From contig NZ_CP127294.1 of the NCBI RefSeq assembly GCF_030285625.1, forward strand, positions 5,118,501-5,182,500: a DNA stretch of 64,000 nt, in the 5' to 3' direction. The stretch comes from Amycolatopsis sp. 2-15. GTDB lineage: Bacteria > Actinomycetota > Actinomycetes > Mycobacteriales > Pseudonocardiaceae. The translations under genes and the position numbers were made by a program. This document shows positions 37,387 to 45,602 of this stretch, in pieces; positions within the stretch are counted from its first letter, which is position 1; every line of letters begins with the position of its first letter. The notes below the pieces were generated by a model. It was not told the origin of the DNA, did no database searches, and saw only the letters and a program-made list of their open reading frames with translations.

Positions 37387-38147
37387 ACTCGCCGGAGATG
37401 CACACGTTGACCGGTGCGTATGCGCTCGACGCCCTGTCGGACACCGAGCGCGCCCAGTTCCGCCGGCACCTCGAGCAGTGCGAGGCCTGCGCGCAGGAGG
37501 TCCGCGAGCTGCGGGCGACCGCGGGCCGGCTCGGCGCGGCGATGGCCGAGGAGCCGCCTGCGTCGCTGAAGCAGCGCGTGCTCGCCGAGATGCGCTCGAC
37601 GCCGCAGCTGCCGCCGTTGACCGGGCCGGAGCCGGGGGAGCGCTCGCGCGGCCGGCGTCGCTGGCCGCTGATCCTGGCCACGGCGGCCGCGGTGGTCGGC
37701 CTCGCGCTCGCCGGGGTGTTCGGCGGGCTCGCCGCGACCACACAGGGGCGCCTCGACGCCGCGCAGTCGCAGCTGGACCAGGCGCGCGTGCGCTACCAGC
37801 CGGTCGCGGAGATCCTGTCCGCGCCGGACGCGCAGGCGGTCCACGGCACCGCGCCCGGCGGAGGCGGGGGCACGGTGGTCGTGTCGAAGCGGCTCGACCG
37901 CATGATGTTCATGGAATCGGACCTGCCGCCGTATCCCGCCGGGCACGTCTACCAGGCGTGGCTGATGGGCCCGAACCTCGCGCCGCGCCCGGCCGGGCTG
38001 CTGCCGGGCGGACCCGCGGGTTCGCTGGTGGTGGCCGACGGGCTGGCCGGCGCGGACCAGTTCGCGATCAGCGTGGAGCAGGCCGGTGGCTCGCCGACCG
38101 GAAAGCCTTCCGACGACGTGGTTCTCGTGATGTCGATGCCGGCCTGA
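37383..38147 (+). CDS. rskA: Anti-sigma-K factor RskA
   Basis: 254 residues. N-terminal zinc-binding anti-sigma domain with HLEQCEAC (H-x3-C-x2-C, about 31-38), a single membrane helix (about 100-122) and an extracytoplasmic RskA domain with YPAGHVYQAWLMGPN and the closing PSDDVVLVMSMPA. It should hold SigK at the membrane and release it on regulated proteolysis. Start GTG overlaps the sigK stop. A 19-bp hairpin terminator follows. Confidence 0.92.
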   Translation: MNSPEMHTLTGAYALDALSDTERAQFRRHLEQCEACAQEVRELRATAGRLGAAMAEEPPASLKQRVLAEMRSTPQLPPLTGPEPGERSRGRRRWPLILATAAAVVGLALAGVFGGLAATTQGRLDAAQSQLDQARVRYQPVAEILSAPDAQAVHGTAPGGGGGTVVVSKRLDRMMFMESDLPPYPAGHVYQAWLMGPNLAPRPAGLLPGGPAGSLVVADGLAGADQFAISVEQAGGSPTGKPSDDVVLVMSMPA

Positions 38148-38175
38148 TCTCGGGCTGACGCTGCGCTGACCCCGC

Positions 38176-38218
38176 CGGGAGCGGCGGTACCGGTTTCCCA
38201 CCGGTACCGCCGCTCCCG
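38176..38218 (+). terminator. Strong terminator after rskA
   Basis: Perfect 19-bp inverted repeat (38176-38194 and 38200-38218, core GCGGCGGTACCGGT) with a 5-base loop, 28 bases after the rskA stop. It insulates ftsZ from the SigK operon. Confidence 0.9.
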
Positions 38219-38377
38219 TGTTTCCGCGGCGCCATAGCAGACGGGTGGATCACGGGGAGATCGGGTTCCCGGCCTTGCGCCCTCGTTCGCGTTGTGGCAA
38301 AACACCTTTGCCGCACACGGCGTGGCTACTGGATTAGAGCCTGCCCGGTGCCTACCGTCCTGCTCTAACGCCGGTGG

Positions 38378-38406
38378 TTGACATAACTCTCATTCTCGGC
38401 TTGAGG
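38378..38406 (+). promoter_or_regulatory. Possible ftsZ promoter
   Basis: TTGACA (38378-38383) is a perfect -35. The hexamer 17 bases on, TTGAGG (38401-38406), is a poor -10. It lies 60-88 bases before the ftsZ ATG in a 247-base stretch after the rskA terminator that contains no gene. Confidence 0.4.
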
Positions 38407-38465
38407 GTCAGGGTTGCGGCCCCGGTGGGCAGCACGAGCACATCACGATCAGGAAGGCGGCCACG

Positions 38466-39767
38466 ATGACGCCCCCGCACAACTACCTTGCGGTGATCAA
38501 GGTCGTCGGCATCGGCGGCGGCGGCGTGAACGCCGTGAACCGGATGATCGAGGTCGGCCTCAAGGGCGTCGAGTTCATCGCGGTGAACACCGACGCGCAG
38601 GCACTGCTCATGTCCGATGCCGATGTCAAGCTCGACATCGGCCGCGAACTGACCCGCGGTCTCGGTGCCGGCGCCGCCCCCGAAGTGGGGCAGAAGGCCG
38701 CCGAGGACCACCGCGAGGAGATCGAAGAGGTCATCAAGGGCGCCGACATGGTGTTCGTGACCGCCGGCGAGGGCGGTGGCACCGGCACCGGTGGCGCGCC
38801 GGTCGTCGCGCAGATCGCCCGCAAGCTGGGCGCGCTGACCATCGGCGTGGTGACCCGCCCGTTCACCTTCGAGGGCAAGCGCCGCGGCAAGCAGGCCGAG
38901 GACGGCATCCAGTCGCTGCGCAACGAGTGCGACACGCTGATCGTGATCCCGAACGATCGGCTGCTGCAGCTCGGCGACATCGGCGTGTCCCTCATGGACG
39001 CGTTCCGGTCGGCCGACGAGGTGCTGCTGTCCGGTGTCCAGGGCATCACCGACCTGATCACCACGCCCGGTCTGATCAACCTCGACTTCGCCGACGTGAA
39101 GAGCGTGATGTCCGGCGCGGGGTCCGCGCTCATGGGAATAGGGTCCGCACGCGGTGAGGGCCGCGCCATCCAGGCGGCGGAGAAGGCGATCAACTCGCCG
39201 CTGCTCGAGGCGTCGATGGACGGCGCCCACGGCGCGCTGCTGTCGATCGCGGGCGGCTCCGACCTGGGCCTGTTCGAGATCAACGAGGCCGCGTCGCTGG
39301 TGCAGGAGTCGGCGCACCCCGACGCCAACATCATCTTCGGCACGATCATCGACGACTCCCTCGGCGACGAGGTCCGCGTCACGGTGATCGCGGCCGGCTT
39401 CGACGCCGGCGCGCCCACGCACAAGAAGCTCGACCCGCCGGCGTTCGGCTCGCGTTCGGGCGGCACCACGGCGTCGGCCGCGGCCGGGCACGTGGGCGGC
39501 TCACAGCCGCCCGCACCGTCGGGCGGGGCCACGCCGGTGCCGCCGGCGAGCAGCTCCGGCTACCCGGTGGCACCGCCGCGCACGCAGCCGCCGCTGCCGC
39601 AGCCCGGCACCCCGCCGGGCGGCCTGCCCCAGCCGGGCGGCGGCTCGCGCGGCTACTCGCCGATCGGCTCCGGGCCGACGTCGGGCAGCCTGCCGAGCCG
39701 TCCGGCCACGGTGCACGACGACCCGTCGGACGACGAGGTCGACGTGCCGCCGTTCATGCGCCGCTAG
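38466..39767 (+). CDS. ftsZ: Tubulin-like GTPase FtsZ
   Basis: 433 residues; forms the Z-ring. GTP-binding loop [20 protein letters not shown] (about 100-119), [23 protein letters not shown] N-terminus, the T7 loop [20 protein letters not shown] (about 200-219), a long Pro/Gly-rich linker (about 320-420) and the conserved tail DVPPFMRR that binds SepF and other partners. ATG follows AGGAAGG. In this window it is separated from ftsQ by the SigK block and has its own upstream region. Confidence 0.97.
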   Translation: MTPPHNYLAVIKVVGIGGGGVNAVNRMIEVGLKGVEFIAVNTDAQALLMSDADVKLDIGRELTRGLGAGAAPEVGQKAAEDHREEIEEVIKGADMVFVTAGEGGGTGTGGAPVVAQIARKLGALTIGVVTRPFTFEGKRRGKQAEDGIQSLRNECDTLIVIPNDRLLQLGDIGVSLMDAFRSADEVLLSGVQGITDLITTPGLINLDFADVKSVMSGAGSALMGIGSARGEGRAIQAAEKAINSPLLEASMDGAHGALLSIAGGSDLGLFEINEAASLVQESAHPDANIIFGTIIDDSLGDEVRVTVIAAGFDAGAPTHKKLDPPAFGSRSGGTTASAAAGHVGGSQPPAPSGGATPVPPASSSGYPVAPPRTQPPLPQPGTPPGGLPQPGGGSRGYSPIGSGPTSGSLPSRPATVHDDPSDDEVDVPPFMRR

Positions 39768-39784
39768 GAAATTCGTTTCGCTTC

Positions 39785-39820
39785 GAAGGCCACCCCGACC
39801 CCGCGGTCGAGGTGGCCTTC
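39785..39820 (+). terminator. Hairpin between ftsZ and pgeF
   Basis: GAAGGCCACCCCGACC (39785-39800) and GGTCGAGGTGGCCTTC (39805-39820) pair over 16 positions with one mismatch and a 4-base loop, 17 bases after ftsZ. It may reduce readthrough into the downstream genes. Confidence 0.7.
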
Positions 39821-39846
39821 GGCGTGTCCCGGCGCGTTTTGGAAGG

Positions 39847-40563
39847 ATGGACCCGGTGCGAGTACGACGAGTCGTGACGACCAGGGCGGGCGGGGCTTCC
39901 CGGCCGCCGTACGACAGCTTCAACCTCGGCGACCACGTCGGCGACGAAGAGGGCAACGTGTTCGCGAACCGCGAGCGGCTGGCTTCCGAGCTCGGCCTGG
40001 CGCAGGAGCGGCTGGCGTGGATGGAGCAGGTGCACGGCCGCACGGCGACCGTGGTGGACGGCACCGAGACCCGGGCGGCGGAGGCCACCGATGCGCTGGT
40101 GACGGACAAGCCGGGCGTGGCGCTGGTGGTCCTCGTCGCCGACTGCGTGCCGCTGCTGCTGGCCGACCCCGAGGCGGGCGTGGTCGCGGCGGTGCACGCC
40201 GGACGCGTCGGCGCGCGCATCGGGGTGGTTCCGGCGGCGGTGGCCGCCATGCGCAGCCTCGGCGCCGAACCGGCCCGTATCGAGGCGCTGCTCGGCCCCG
40301 CGATCTGCGGCGCGTGTTACGAGGTGCCCGCCGACATGGCGGCCGACGTCGAGAAGCACGTGCCCGGCAGCGCTTGCAAGACCCGCCAGGGCACGCCGGG
40401 CCTCGACCTGCGTGCCGGGCTCTGGCAGCAACTGGCCGGGCTCGGCGTCGGGCGCATCGGCGTGGATCCGCGGTGCACGGCGGAGGACAAGACGCTCTTC
40501 AGCTACCGCCGCGACGGGACCACCGGCCGGATCGCCGGGATCACGTGGCTGGAGGCGGCATGA
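39847..40563 (+). CDS. pgeF: Laccase-domain peptidoglycan editing factor PgeF (YfiH family)
   Basis: 238 residues, CNF1/YfiH fold. Key motifs: TTRAGGASRPPYDSFNLGDH (about 10-29), WMEQVHGRTATVVD, the metal site VLVADCVPLLLAD (about 96-108) and VHAGRVGARIGVVPA with the catalytic His, then AICGACYEVPADM. Known members hydrolyse muramyl peptides that carry wrong first residues or have purine-nucleoside activity. It lies in the usual place between ftsZ and yggS. ATG 39847 with GGAAGG just upstream. Confidence 0.92.
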   Translation: MDPVRVRRVVTTRAGGASRPPYDSFNLGDHVGDEEGNVFANRERLASELGLAQERLAWMEQVHGRTATVVDGTETRAAEATDALVTDKPGVALVVLVADCVPLLLADPEAGVVAAVHAGRVGARIGVVPAAVAAMRSLGAEPARIEALLGPAICGACYEVPADMAADVEKHVPGSACKTRQGTPGLDLRAGLWQQLAGLGVGRIGVDPRCTAEDKTLFSYRRDGTTGRIAGITWLEAA

Positions 40564-40612
40564 GCACCCGTCTCGCTGGCGTGCCGGTGTCCCGCGAGAC
40601 CCGGGGGGCGGC

Positions 40613-41347
40613 GTGACGAGTGCCGAGCGGCGCGCCGAACTAGCGGCCTCGCTCGCCGGGATCGAGGACCGGATCGCCGCGGCGTGCGCGGCCGCGGGAC
40701 GCGCGCGTGACGAGGTGCGGTTGCTGGGGGTGACCAAGACCTTCCCGGCAGCCGACGCGGCGCTCCTCGTGGATCTGGGGCTGCGGAACCTGGCCGAGAA
40801 CCGAGACCAGGAGGCGGGTCCGAAGGCCGCGGAGGTCGGGGAGCTGCGTCCGGACGCCGCCCCACGGTGGCACATGGTCGGCAGCCTCCAGCGCAACAAG
40901 GCGCGTTCGGTCGTGCGCTGGGCGGCGGAAGTCCAGTCGGTCGACTCGGCGCGACTGGCCGACGCGCTGGGCCGTGCGGCCGGCAGCGCGCGGGAGGCGG
41001 GGGAGCGGTCCGAGCCGCTCGACGTGCTGATCCAGGTGAGCCTCGACGGTGACCCGGCGCGGGGTGGCACACCCCTGTCCGACCTCGGCGCGCTGGCCGA
41101 TCACATCACCCACGTGGGTGAGCTCAGGTTGCGTGGCGTGATGGCCGTCGCACCCCGGGAAGAGGATCCGGGCAGGGCCTTTGCCCTGCTTGCCCAGGTG
41201 TCGGAGCGACTTCGCAAAGATCACCCGAATGCCGCAGAAGTCTCCGCCGGGATGAGCCATGATCTCGAACAGGCGATCACGCACGGCTCGACGTGTGTGC
41301 GTGTCGGAACCGCACTGCTCGGTGGGCGCGGTTTAGCCTCGCCGTAG
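40613..41347 (+). CDS. YggS family PLP homeostasis protein
   Basis: 244 residues, single-domain PLP-binding barrel related to alanine racemase. PLP lysine in LLGVTKTFPAADAALL (about residue 38), LAENRDQE, WHMVGSLQRNKARSV, and a C-terminal GMSHDLEQAITHGSTCVRVG that binds the PLP phosphate. It controls the cellular PLP pool and is not a racemase. Start GTG 40613, 49 bases after pgeF; an 18-codon ORF fills part of that gap but is not convincing. Confidence 0.93.
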   Translation: MTSAERRAELAASLAGIEDRIAAACAAAGRARDEVRLLGVTKTFPAADAALLVDLGLRNLAENRDQEAGPKAAEVGELRPDAAPRWHMVGSLQRNKARSVVRWAAEVQSVDSARLADALGRAAGSAREAGERSEPLDVLIQVSLDGDPARGGTPLSDLGALADHITHVGELRLRGVMAVAPREEDPGRAFALLAQVSERLRKDHPNAAEVSAGMSHDLEQAITHGSTCVRVGTALLGGRGLASP

Positions 41348-41427
41348 GGAGTCCGCGTGGCCGTCACGTTTCGTGATCGGTCGGGTGGGGTAGCACGGTG
41401 CGGGAGCGGTTAGGGCTAGGGAGAGGC

Positions 41428-42024
41428 ATGAGCGCGCTGCAGAAGCTGAAGGCCTACTTCGGGATGGTGCCCGCGGACGAGGACGGCTACGACGTCGAGG
41501 ACGAGGAATACCGGCGTGACTACGACGACGAGTACGACTCCTACGACGAACCGCCGGCGCGATCGCGCACACGGTACCGCGAGGCCGATGACACGTACGA
41601 CGAGCCCGCTCCGCGGGCCCGCTCACGGTCGGTCACCGCTGCGGAACCGACCACACACGGCGCGCTCGCCGTGGACCGCCAGCCCGAGCCCGTCGCCCGG
41701 CTGCGGCCGGTCACCGAGCCCGTGCGCGCGCCCGTCCGCGATCCGTTGAGCCGCATCACCACGCTGCACCCGACGAGCTACGTCGAGGCGCGCGCGATCG
41801 GCGAGCACTACCGCGAGGGCATCCCCGTGATCATCAACCTCACGGAGATGGAGAACGCGGACGCCAAGCGGCTCGTCGACTTCGCCGCGGGGCTCGCGTT
41901 CGCGCTCCGGGGGTCGATGGACAAGGTCACCAACAAGGTGTTCCTTCTCTCACCGCCGGATGTCGACGTGACCGCGGAGGACCGCCGGCGGATCGCCGAG
42001 GGCGGGCTTTTCCTTCGCGGCTGA
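41428..42024 (+). CDS. sepF: Cell division protein SepF
   Basis: 198 residues. An N-terminal amphipathic membrane-targeting helix ([14 protein letters not shown]), an acidic Tyr/Asp-rich linker (about 18-70) and the SepF core (about 110-198: [53 protein letters not shown]). SepF anchors FtsZ to the membrane in actinomycetes, which lack FtsA. ATG 41428 follows GGGAGAGG. Confidence 0.95.
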   Translation: MSALQKLKAYFGMVPADEDGYDVEDEEYRRDYDDEYDSYDEPPARSRTRYREADDTYDEPAPRARSRSVTAAEPTTHGALAVDRQPEPVARLRPVTEPVRAPVRDPLSRITTLHPTSYVEARAIGEHYREGIPVIINLTEMENADAKRLVDFAAGLAFALRGSMDKVTNKVFLLSPPDVDVTAEDRRRIAEGGLFLRG

Positions 42025-42141
42025 CGCGGGGCTGAAGCCCGGCGGACCGCTGGGCGCAGCCAGACGTGATTTTGTCGACTCGGCGCCACGCCGGGGCCGC
42101 TGGCGGCGACTTCTCCCGGCGTCCCCCGCTAGAGTGGCCGA

Positions 42142-42426
42142 GTGAATGCTGTGTGGCTGGTGGTCTGGTACGTGCTGTTCGCCTTCTGGCTTCTGTTGAC
42201 GGCGCGTATCGTGATCGAGCTCGTGCGGACCTTCGCACGAGAGTGGCGTCCCGCCGGAGGGGTTGCGGTCACGCTCGAGACCATCTACACAGTGACCGAC
42301 CCGCCGGTTCGTCTGTTCAGGCGAATGATCCCGATGGTTCGGATCGGCGGGATGGGACTGGACTTATCGATTATGGTGCTGCTGTTGGTTGTGTTCTTTG
42401 CGATGCAACTGGCAACTCCCAGGTGA
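42142..42426 (+). CDS. YggT family membrane protein
   Basis: 94 residues with two membrane helices (about 4-24 and 73-92) and the YggT signature TVTDPPVRLFRRMIPMVRIG between them. It lies between sepF and wag31 as in other actinomycetes, suggesting a part in division or membrane organisation. GTG 42142 lies 6 bases after a TAGAGT -10 hexamer (42130-42135), so a leaderless message is likely. Confidence 0.92.
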   Translation: MNAVWLVVWYVLFAFWLLLTARIVIELVRTFAREWRPAGGVAVTLETIYTVTDPPVRLFRRMIPMVRIGGMGLDLSIMVLLLVVFFAMQLATPR

Positions 42427-42478
42427 TCGGGGAAACTTGGGTGGACCCTGCAGGCCATGGAGTGCGTGAGGTGATCTG

Positions 42479-43327
42479 ATGTCGTTGACCCCCGCTGACG
42501 TGCATAACGTCGCGTTCAGCAAGCCGCCCATCGGCAAGAGGGGCTACAACGAGGACGAGGTGGACGCGTTCCTCGACTTGGTGGAGACCGAGCTTGCCCG
42601 GTTGATCGAGGACAACAACGAGCTGCGTCAGCAGGTCGAACAGCTCGACAACGAGCTGGAATCGACCCGCGGCGAGCTCGAGAACGCGAAGGTGAGCGGT
42701 CCTCCGCCAGTGCGGGACGAGCCGTCCCGCCGCCTGGCGCCCGTGCCGCCGCCGGCCTCGGCGATGGAGCAGACGCAGGCGCACTCGATGGTCGGTGACA
42801 GTGGTGAGCCGAACGTTCAGGCCGCCAAGGTCCTCGGCCTCGCCCAGGAGATGGCCGACCGGCTCACCGCCGAGGCGAAGACCGAGTCCGACGGCATGCT
42901 GGCGGAGGCGCGGACCAAGTCCGAGCAGCTGCTTTCCGACGCCAGGGCGAAGTCCGACTCGATGGTCAACGAGGCGCGCACCCGCGCCGAGACCATGCTG
43001 AACGACGCGCGCACGCGCGCCGAGACGCTCGAGCGCCAGGCGCGCGACAAGGCGACCACCATGGAACGCGAGTCGCAGCGCAAGTACACCGAGACGATGA
43101 ACAACCTGAACGCCGAGAAGGGTTCGCTGGGCAAGAAGATCGAAGAGCTGCGCACCATCGAGCGCGAGTACCGCACTCGCCTGCGCGGCTTCCTCGAGTC
43201 CCAGCTGCGCGAACTCGACGATCGAGGCTCCGCGGCCCCGGCCTCGGCGTCGTCGAACTCGGGCCAGTCCTCCGGCTCCAACAGCGGCCAGGGCTACTCC
43301 TTCGGCCCCCGCGCCGAAGCCGGCTGA
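42479..43327 (+). CDS. wag31: DivIVA-type polar growth protein Wag31
   Basis: 282 residues. N-terminal DivIVA membrane-binding domain ([38 protein letters not shown], about 2-45), a first coiled coil (46-72), a Pro-rich linker (about 75-105) and a long C-terminal coiled coil (about 110-245) rich in EARTRAE-like heptads, then a Ser/Gly-rich tail. It marks growing cell poles and recruits the elongation machinery. A strong terminator follows, closing the dcw region. Confidence 0.95.
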   Translation: MSLTPADVHNVAFSKPPIGKRGYNEDEVDAFLDLVETELARLIEDNNELRQQVEQLDNELESTRGELENAKVSGPPPVRDEPSRRLAPVPPPASAMEQTQAHSMVGDSGEPNVQAAKVLGLAQEMADRLTAEAKTESDGMLAEARTKSEQLLSDARAKSDSMVNEARTRAETMLNDARTRAETLERQARDKATTMERESQRKYTETMNNLNAEKGSLGKKIEELRTIEREYRTRLRGFLESQLRELDDRGSAAPASASSNSGQSSGSNSGQGYSFGPRAEAG

Positions 43328-43356
43328 GGTTCCTCTCTCGTCTGACGTTGGCTGAC

Positions 43357-43393
43357 GCCCCGCCTGGTCCCGCTTTCCGGGACCAGGCGGGGC
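43357..43393 (+). terminator. Strong terminator after wag31
   Basis: GCCCCGCCTGGTCCCG (43357-43372) and CGGGACCAGGCGGGGC (43378-43393) form a perfect 16-bp stem with a CTTTC loop, 29 bases after the stop. Confidence 0.9.
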
Positions 43394-44044
43394 TTCGTCA
43401 TGCGCATCGACGGCCCGGTCGTCCTGCGGTTTCCGCATTTTCGGTAGTCGGGTCGTGGCAATTCGTGATCGTCGATTTCGGCGGCCCGGAATGTCCCTGC
43501 GCATTCGGTGATGGAATGCGCACGGAATGTTGCGGGCGCGAAATTCCGGGGTGGGCTTTTCGGGTCGGGAAACTGCCCGTTCGGGCTGACCTTGATCACG
43601 AGTTTTTTTCCGGGTGGCCTGGCGATTTCCCGGTGGTCGTTCCGGGTGGTGCGTACGGAGTGCGCTGGACCGCTTGCGCTCTGCGAGACCGGGGTGTGCC
43701 CCTGCCGGCTCGGGCGGCTCCGGTCGGTACGCGACGCGCCCGGGGGCCGAATCGACTTTCCGTGACCTGAGCCTCACGGGCCGGCTCGCCGTTCTCCCGC
43801 CGCCGCGAGCGGGCCCGCCCGATGAGTCCGGTGGCGGGGTCGATTGGTGGTTTGTGCGGTTCGGCGCACATGATCAACCGCTCGGCGACTGGGTGGCCGG
43901 AGGGCGGGTGGCTGGTCGTCGCTGGGGTGGGGTGCATCTTGCGGGCGGGTGTGGCGGCGAGGTGGCCACGGAATGCAGCCGGTGCGGTACCCGGCGTGGG
44001 CGGGTCGTGACCCGGGATCCGGGTTTCGCGTGCTGTAATTCAGC
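43394..44044. other. Gene-poor stretch between wag31 and the next gene
   Basis: About 650 bases without a convincing gene; the short ORFs here lack ribosome sites and recognisable protein sequence. The part at 43420-43630 is AT-richer than the surroundings (for example GAGTTTTTTTCC near 43600). A perfect 9-bp dyad TGCGCATTC/GAATGCGCA lies at 43498-43506 and 43514-43522. No RNA family was recognised. Confidence 0.5.
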
Positions 44045-44788
44045 GTGCTCTACATCGTCCTCGTTCTGGTGCTGGCGGCGCTCGCGCTGCTCGTCACGGC
44101 GCTCATCACGGCAACCTCGCTGTGGGCGTGGGTCTCGATCGGCCTGTCGGTGCTCGCCGGGCTGATCCTGCTCGTGGACTGGCTGCGGCGGCGCAACCGC
44201 CCCGAGCCGGGGGAGGCCAAGCCGAACCCTGAGGACGAGGCGGGCGAGAAGGCCGCCAAGGTCGAGAACTTCGATGCCGAGCAGACCGCGCTGCTGCCTT
44301 CGCGGGGCGAGCTCGGCAACCCGGCCGACGTGCCCGAGCCCGAGATCGAGCCGGCGCCCGAGGCGGAGGCCGAAACCGTGCCCGCGCCTCAGCCGTCCGA
44401 AGCCGCTGCGGACGGCGACGCCACCGAAGCCACCGCCGCGGCCACCGCGGACGCCACAACGGCCAACGCTGCGACGGCCAACGCTGCGACGGCCGGAACC
44501 GCGACCGCCGCGACCGCCAACGCCGCGACCGCCAACGAAAAGGCGCCGCCCGTTCGCGATACCCCGCCCGCCGAGGAAAACACGAGCGCCGAGGATCTCG
44601 CGGTCGTCAAGGAGCTCGAGGACGAGGTCGTGGTGGTCGACGAGTACCCCCGTTACCACCTCGTCGACTGCCCTTGGCTCTCCGGCCGCGACCCCATCCC
44701 CATCGGCGTCGGCGAAGCGCGCCAGCTGGGCTTCACTCCGTGTGCGCGGTGCGGCCCCGACGCCGTTCTCGCCGCCGCGCACCGCTGA
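44045..44788 (+). CDS. Membrane protein with Ala/Thr/Asn repeat linker and C-terminal Cys-rich domain
   Basis: 247 residues, unrecognised by name. Two N-terminal membrane helices (about 2-20 and 25-45), an acidic Pro/Glu/Ala linker, a low-complexity stretch (about 132-165) made of ATAN-like repeats from 15-bp DNA repeats (about 44440-44540), and a compact C-terminus YHLVDCPWLSGRD...TPCARCGPDAV. The pattern H-x3-C ... P-C-x2-C resembles small metal-binding modules found at the end of secreted or membrane proteins. Start GTG 44045. It may be a species-range membrane protein of Pseudonocardiaceae. Confidence 0.7.
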   Translation: MLYIVLVLVLAALALLVTALITATSLWAWVSIGLSVLAGLILLVDWLRRRNRPEPGEAKPNPEDEAGEKAAKVENFDAEQTALLPSRGELGNPADVPEPEIEPAPEAEAETVPAPQPSEAAADGDATEATAAATADATTANAATANAATAGTATAATANAATANEKAPPVRDTPPAEENTSAEDLAVVKELEDEVVVVDEYPRYHLVDCPWLSGRDPIPIGVGEARQLGFTPCARCGPDAVLAAAHR

Positions 44789-44799
44789 CGCCCGCCGCG

Positions 44800-45594
44800 C
44801 TAAATCCCCAGGATCTCGCCCAGCGCGGCGCTTCCCGCGGGCGTCAGCAGGACCGCGCGGTGGGCCTGGGTGCGGCGGCGCAGCCAGCCGGCCGCCAGCA
44901 ACCGCTCGGCAACGGCGGCACCGAGCGCACCGGCCAGGTGATGCCGCTGTTCGCTCCAATCCAGACAGAAGCGCAGCAACGGCCGCCGCGCCGACGAAGC
45001 CGCTTCGAGATCGACGCCCAAAGACGAGAACACCGCCGGAGCCGCCGGCCCCAAAACGTACGGATGATCCCGTAGCTGCGAGGAAATCCGGTCACCCGGC
45101 CGCCTCGCCGTGGTCGGGTCACCGTCCACAGTGGCCAGTGCGCCGTGGGAAACCAGGGCGGCGGTGATGGCCACGCCCAGCTGGCCGGCGACGTGGTCGT
45201 GGCAAGTCCGCGCCGAGCGCAACGCGGCCGCGCGCGTGCCTTCGCGCAGCGAACGGACCGGTCGGGCAGGGGAGAACCGTGCCAACGTCTCCAGCAGTTC
45301 CGGGGCATCGCCGGCGAGGCGGTAGAAGCGGTGCCGCCCGGAGCGTTCGCCGGTGACGAGCCCCGCGGCCAGCAGTTTGGCCAGATGGGAGCTCGCGCCC
45401 TGCGCGGACAGGCCGGCCTCCGCGGCCAGCACCGACGCGGCCAGCGCACGGCCGTCGCCCAGGGCGAGCAGCACGCGCACCCGCGCCGGGTCCGCGAAGA
45501 GGGCCGCGGTCGCGGCGATGTCGGCATCTCCGTCCACGACGTCCAGAGTGACCCGCGACACTTCCACCGCGACGGAAGCGTCCGCGAGGTCCAC
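44800..45594 (-). CDS. ArsR-type winged-helix transcriptional regulator (copy 1)
   Basis: 264 residues. N-terminal ArsR-like HTH (ALFADPARVRVLLALGDGRA, then LSAQGASSHLAKLLAAGLVT and RHRFYRLAGDAPELL, about 31-105), then a C-terminal domain with RTCHDHVAGQLGVAI and FCLDWSEQRHHLAGALGAAV found in a family of larger ArsR regulators. It is divergent from an MFS exporter, the two starts being 8 bases apart, so it probably represses that gene. The start is uncertain: GTG 45594 gives the longest form, but GTG 45561 or 45537 would leave room for a promoter. Paralogous to the gene at 52519. Confidence 0.87.
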   Translation of the reverse strand: MDLADASVAVEVSRVTLDVVDGDADIAATAALFADPARVRVLLALGDGRALAASVLAAEAGLSAQGASSHLAKLLAAGLVTGERSGRHRFYRLAGDAPELLETLARFSPARPVRSLREGTRAAALRSARTCHDHVAGQLGVAITAALVSHGALATVDGDPTTARRPGDRISSQLRDHPYVLGPAAPAVFSSLGVDLEAASSARRPLLRFCLDWSEQRHHLAGALGAAVAERLLAAGWLRRRTQAHRAVLLTPAGSAALGEILGI

Positions 45595-45602
45595 TGGAGA
45601 CC

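Noticed and set aside
40560..40616. 18-codon ORF between pgeF and yggS
   Set aside because: Overlaps both neighbours, lacks its own ribosome site and has no recognisable sequence.
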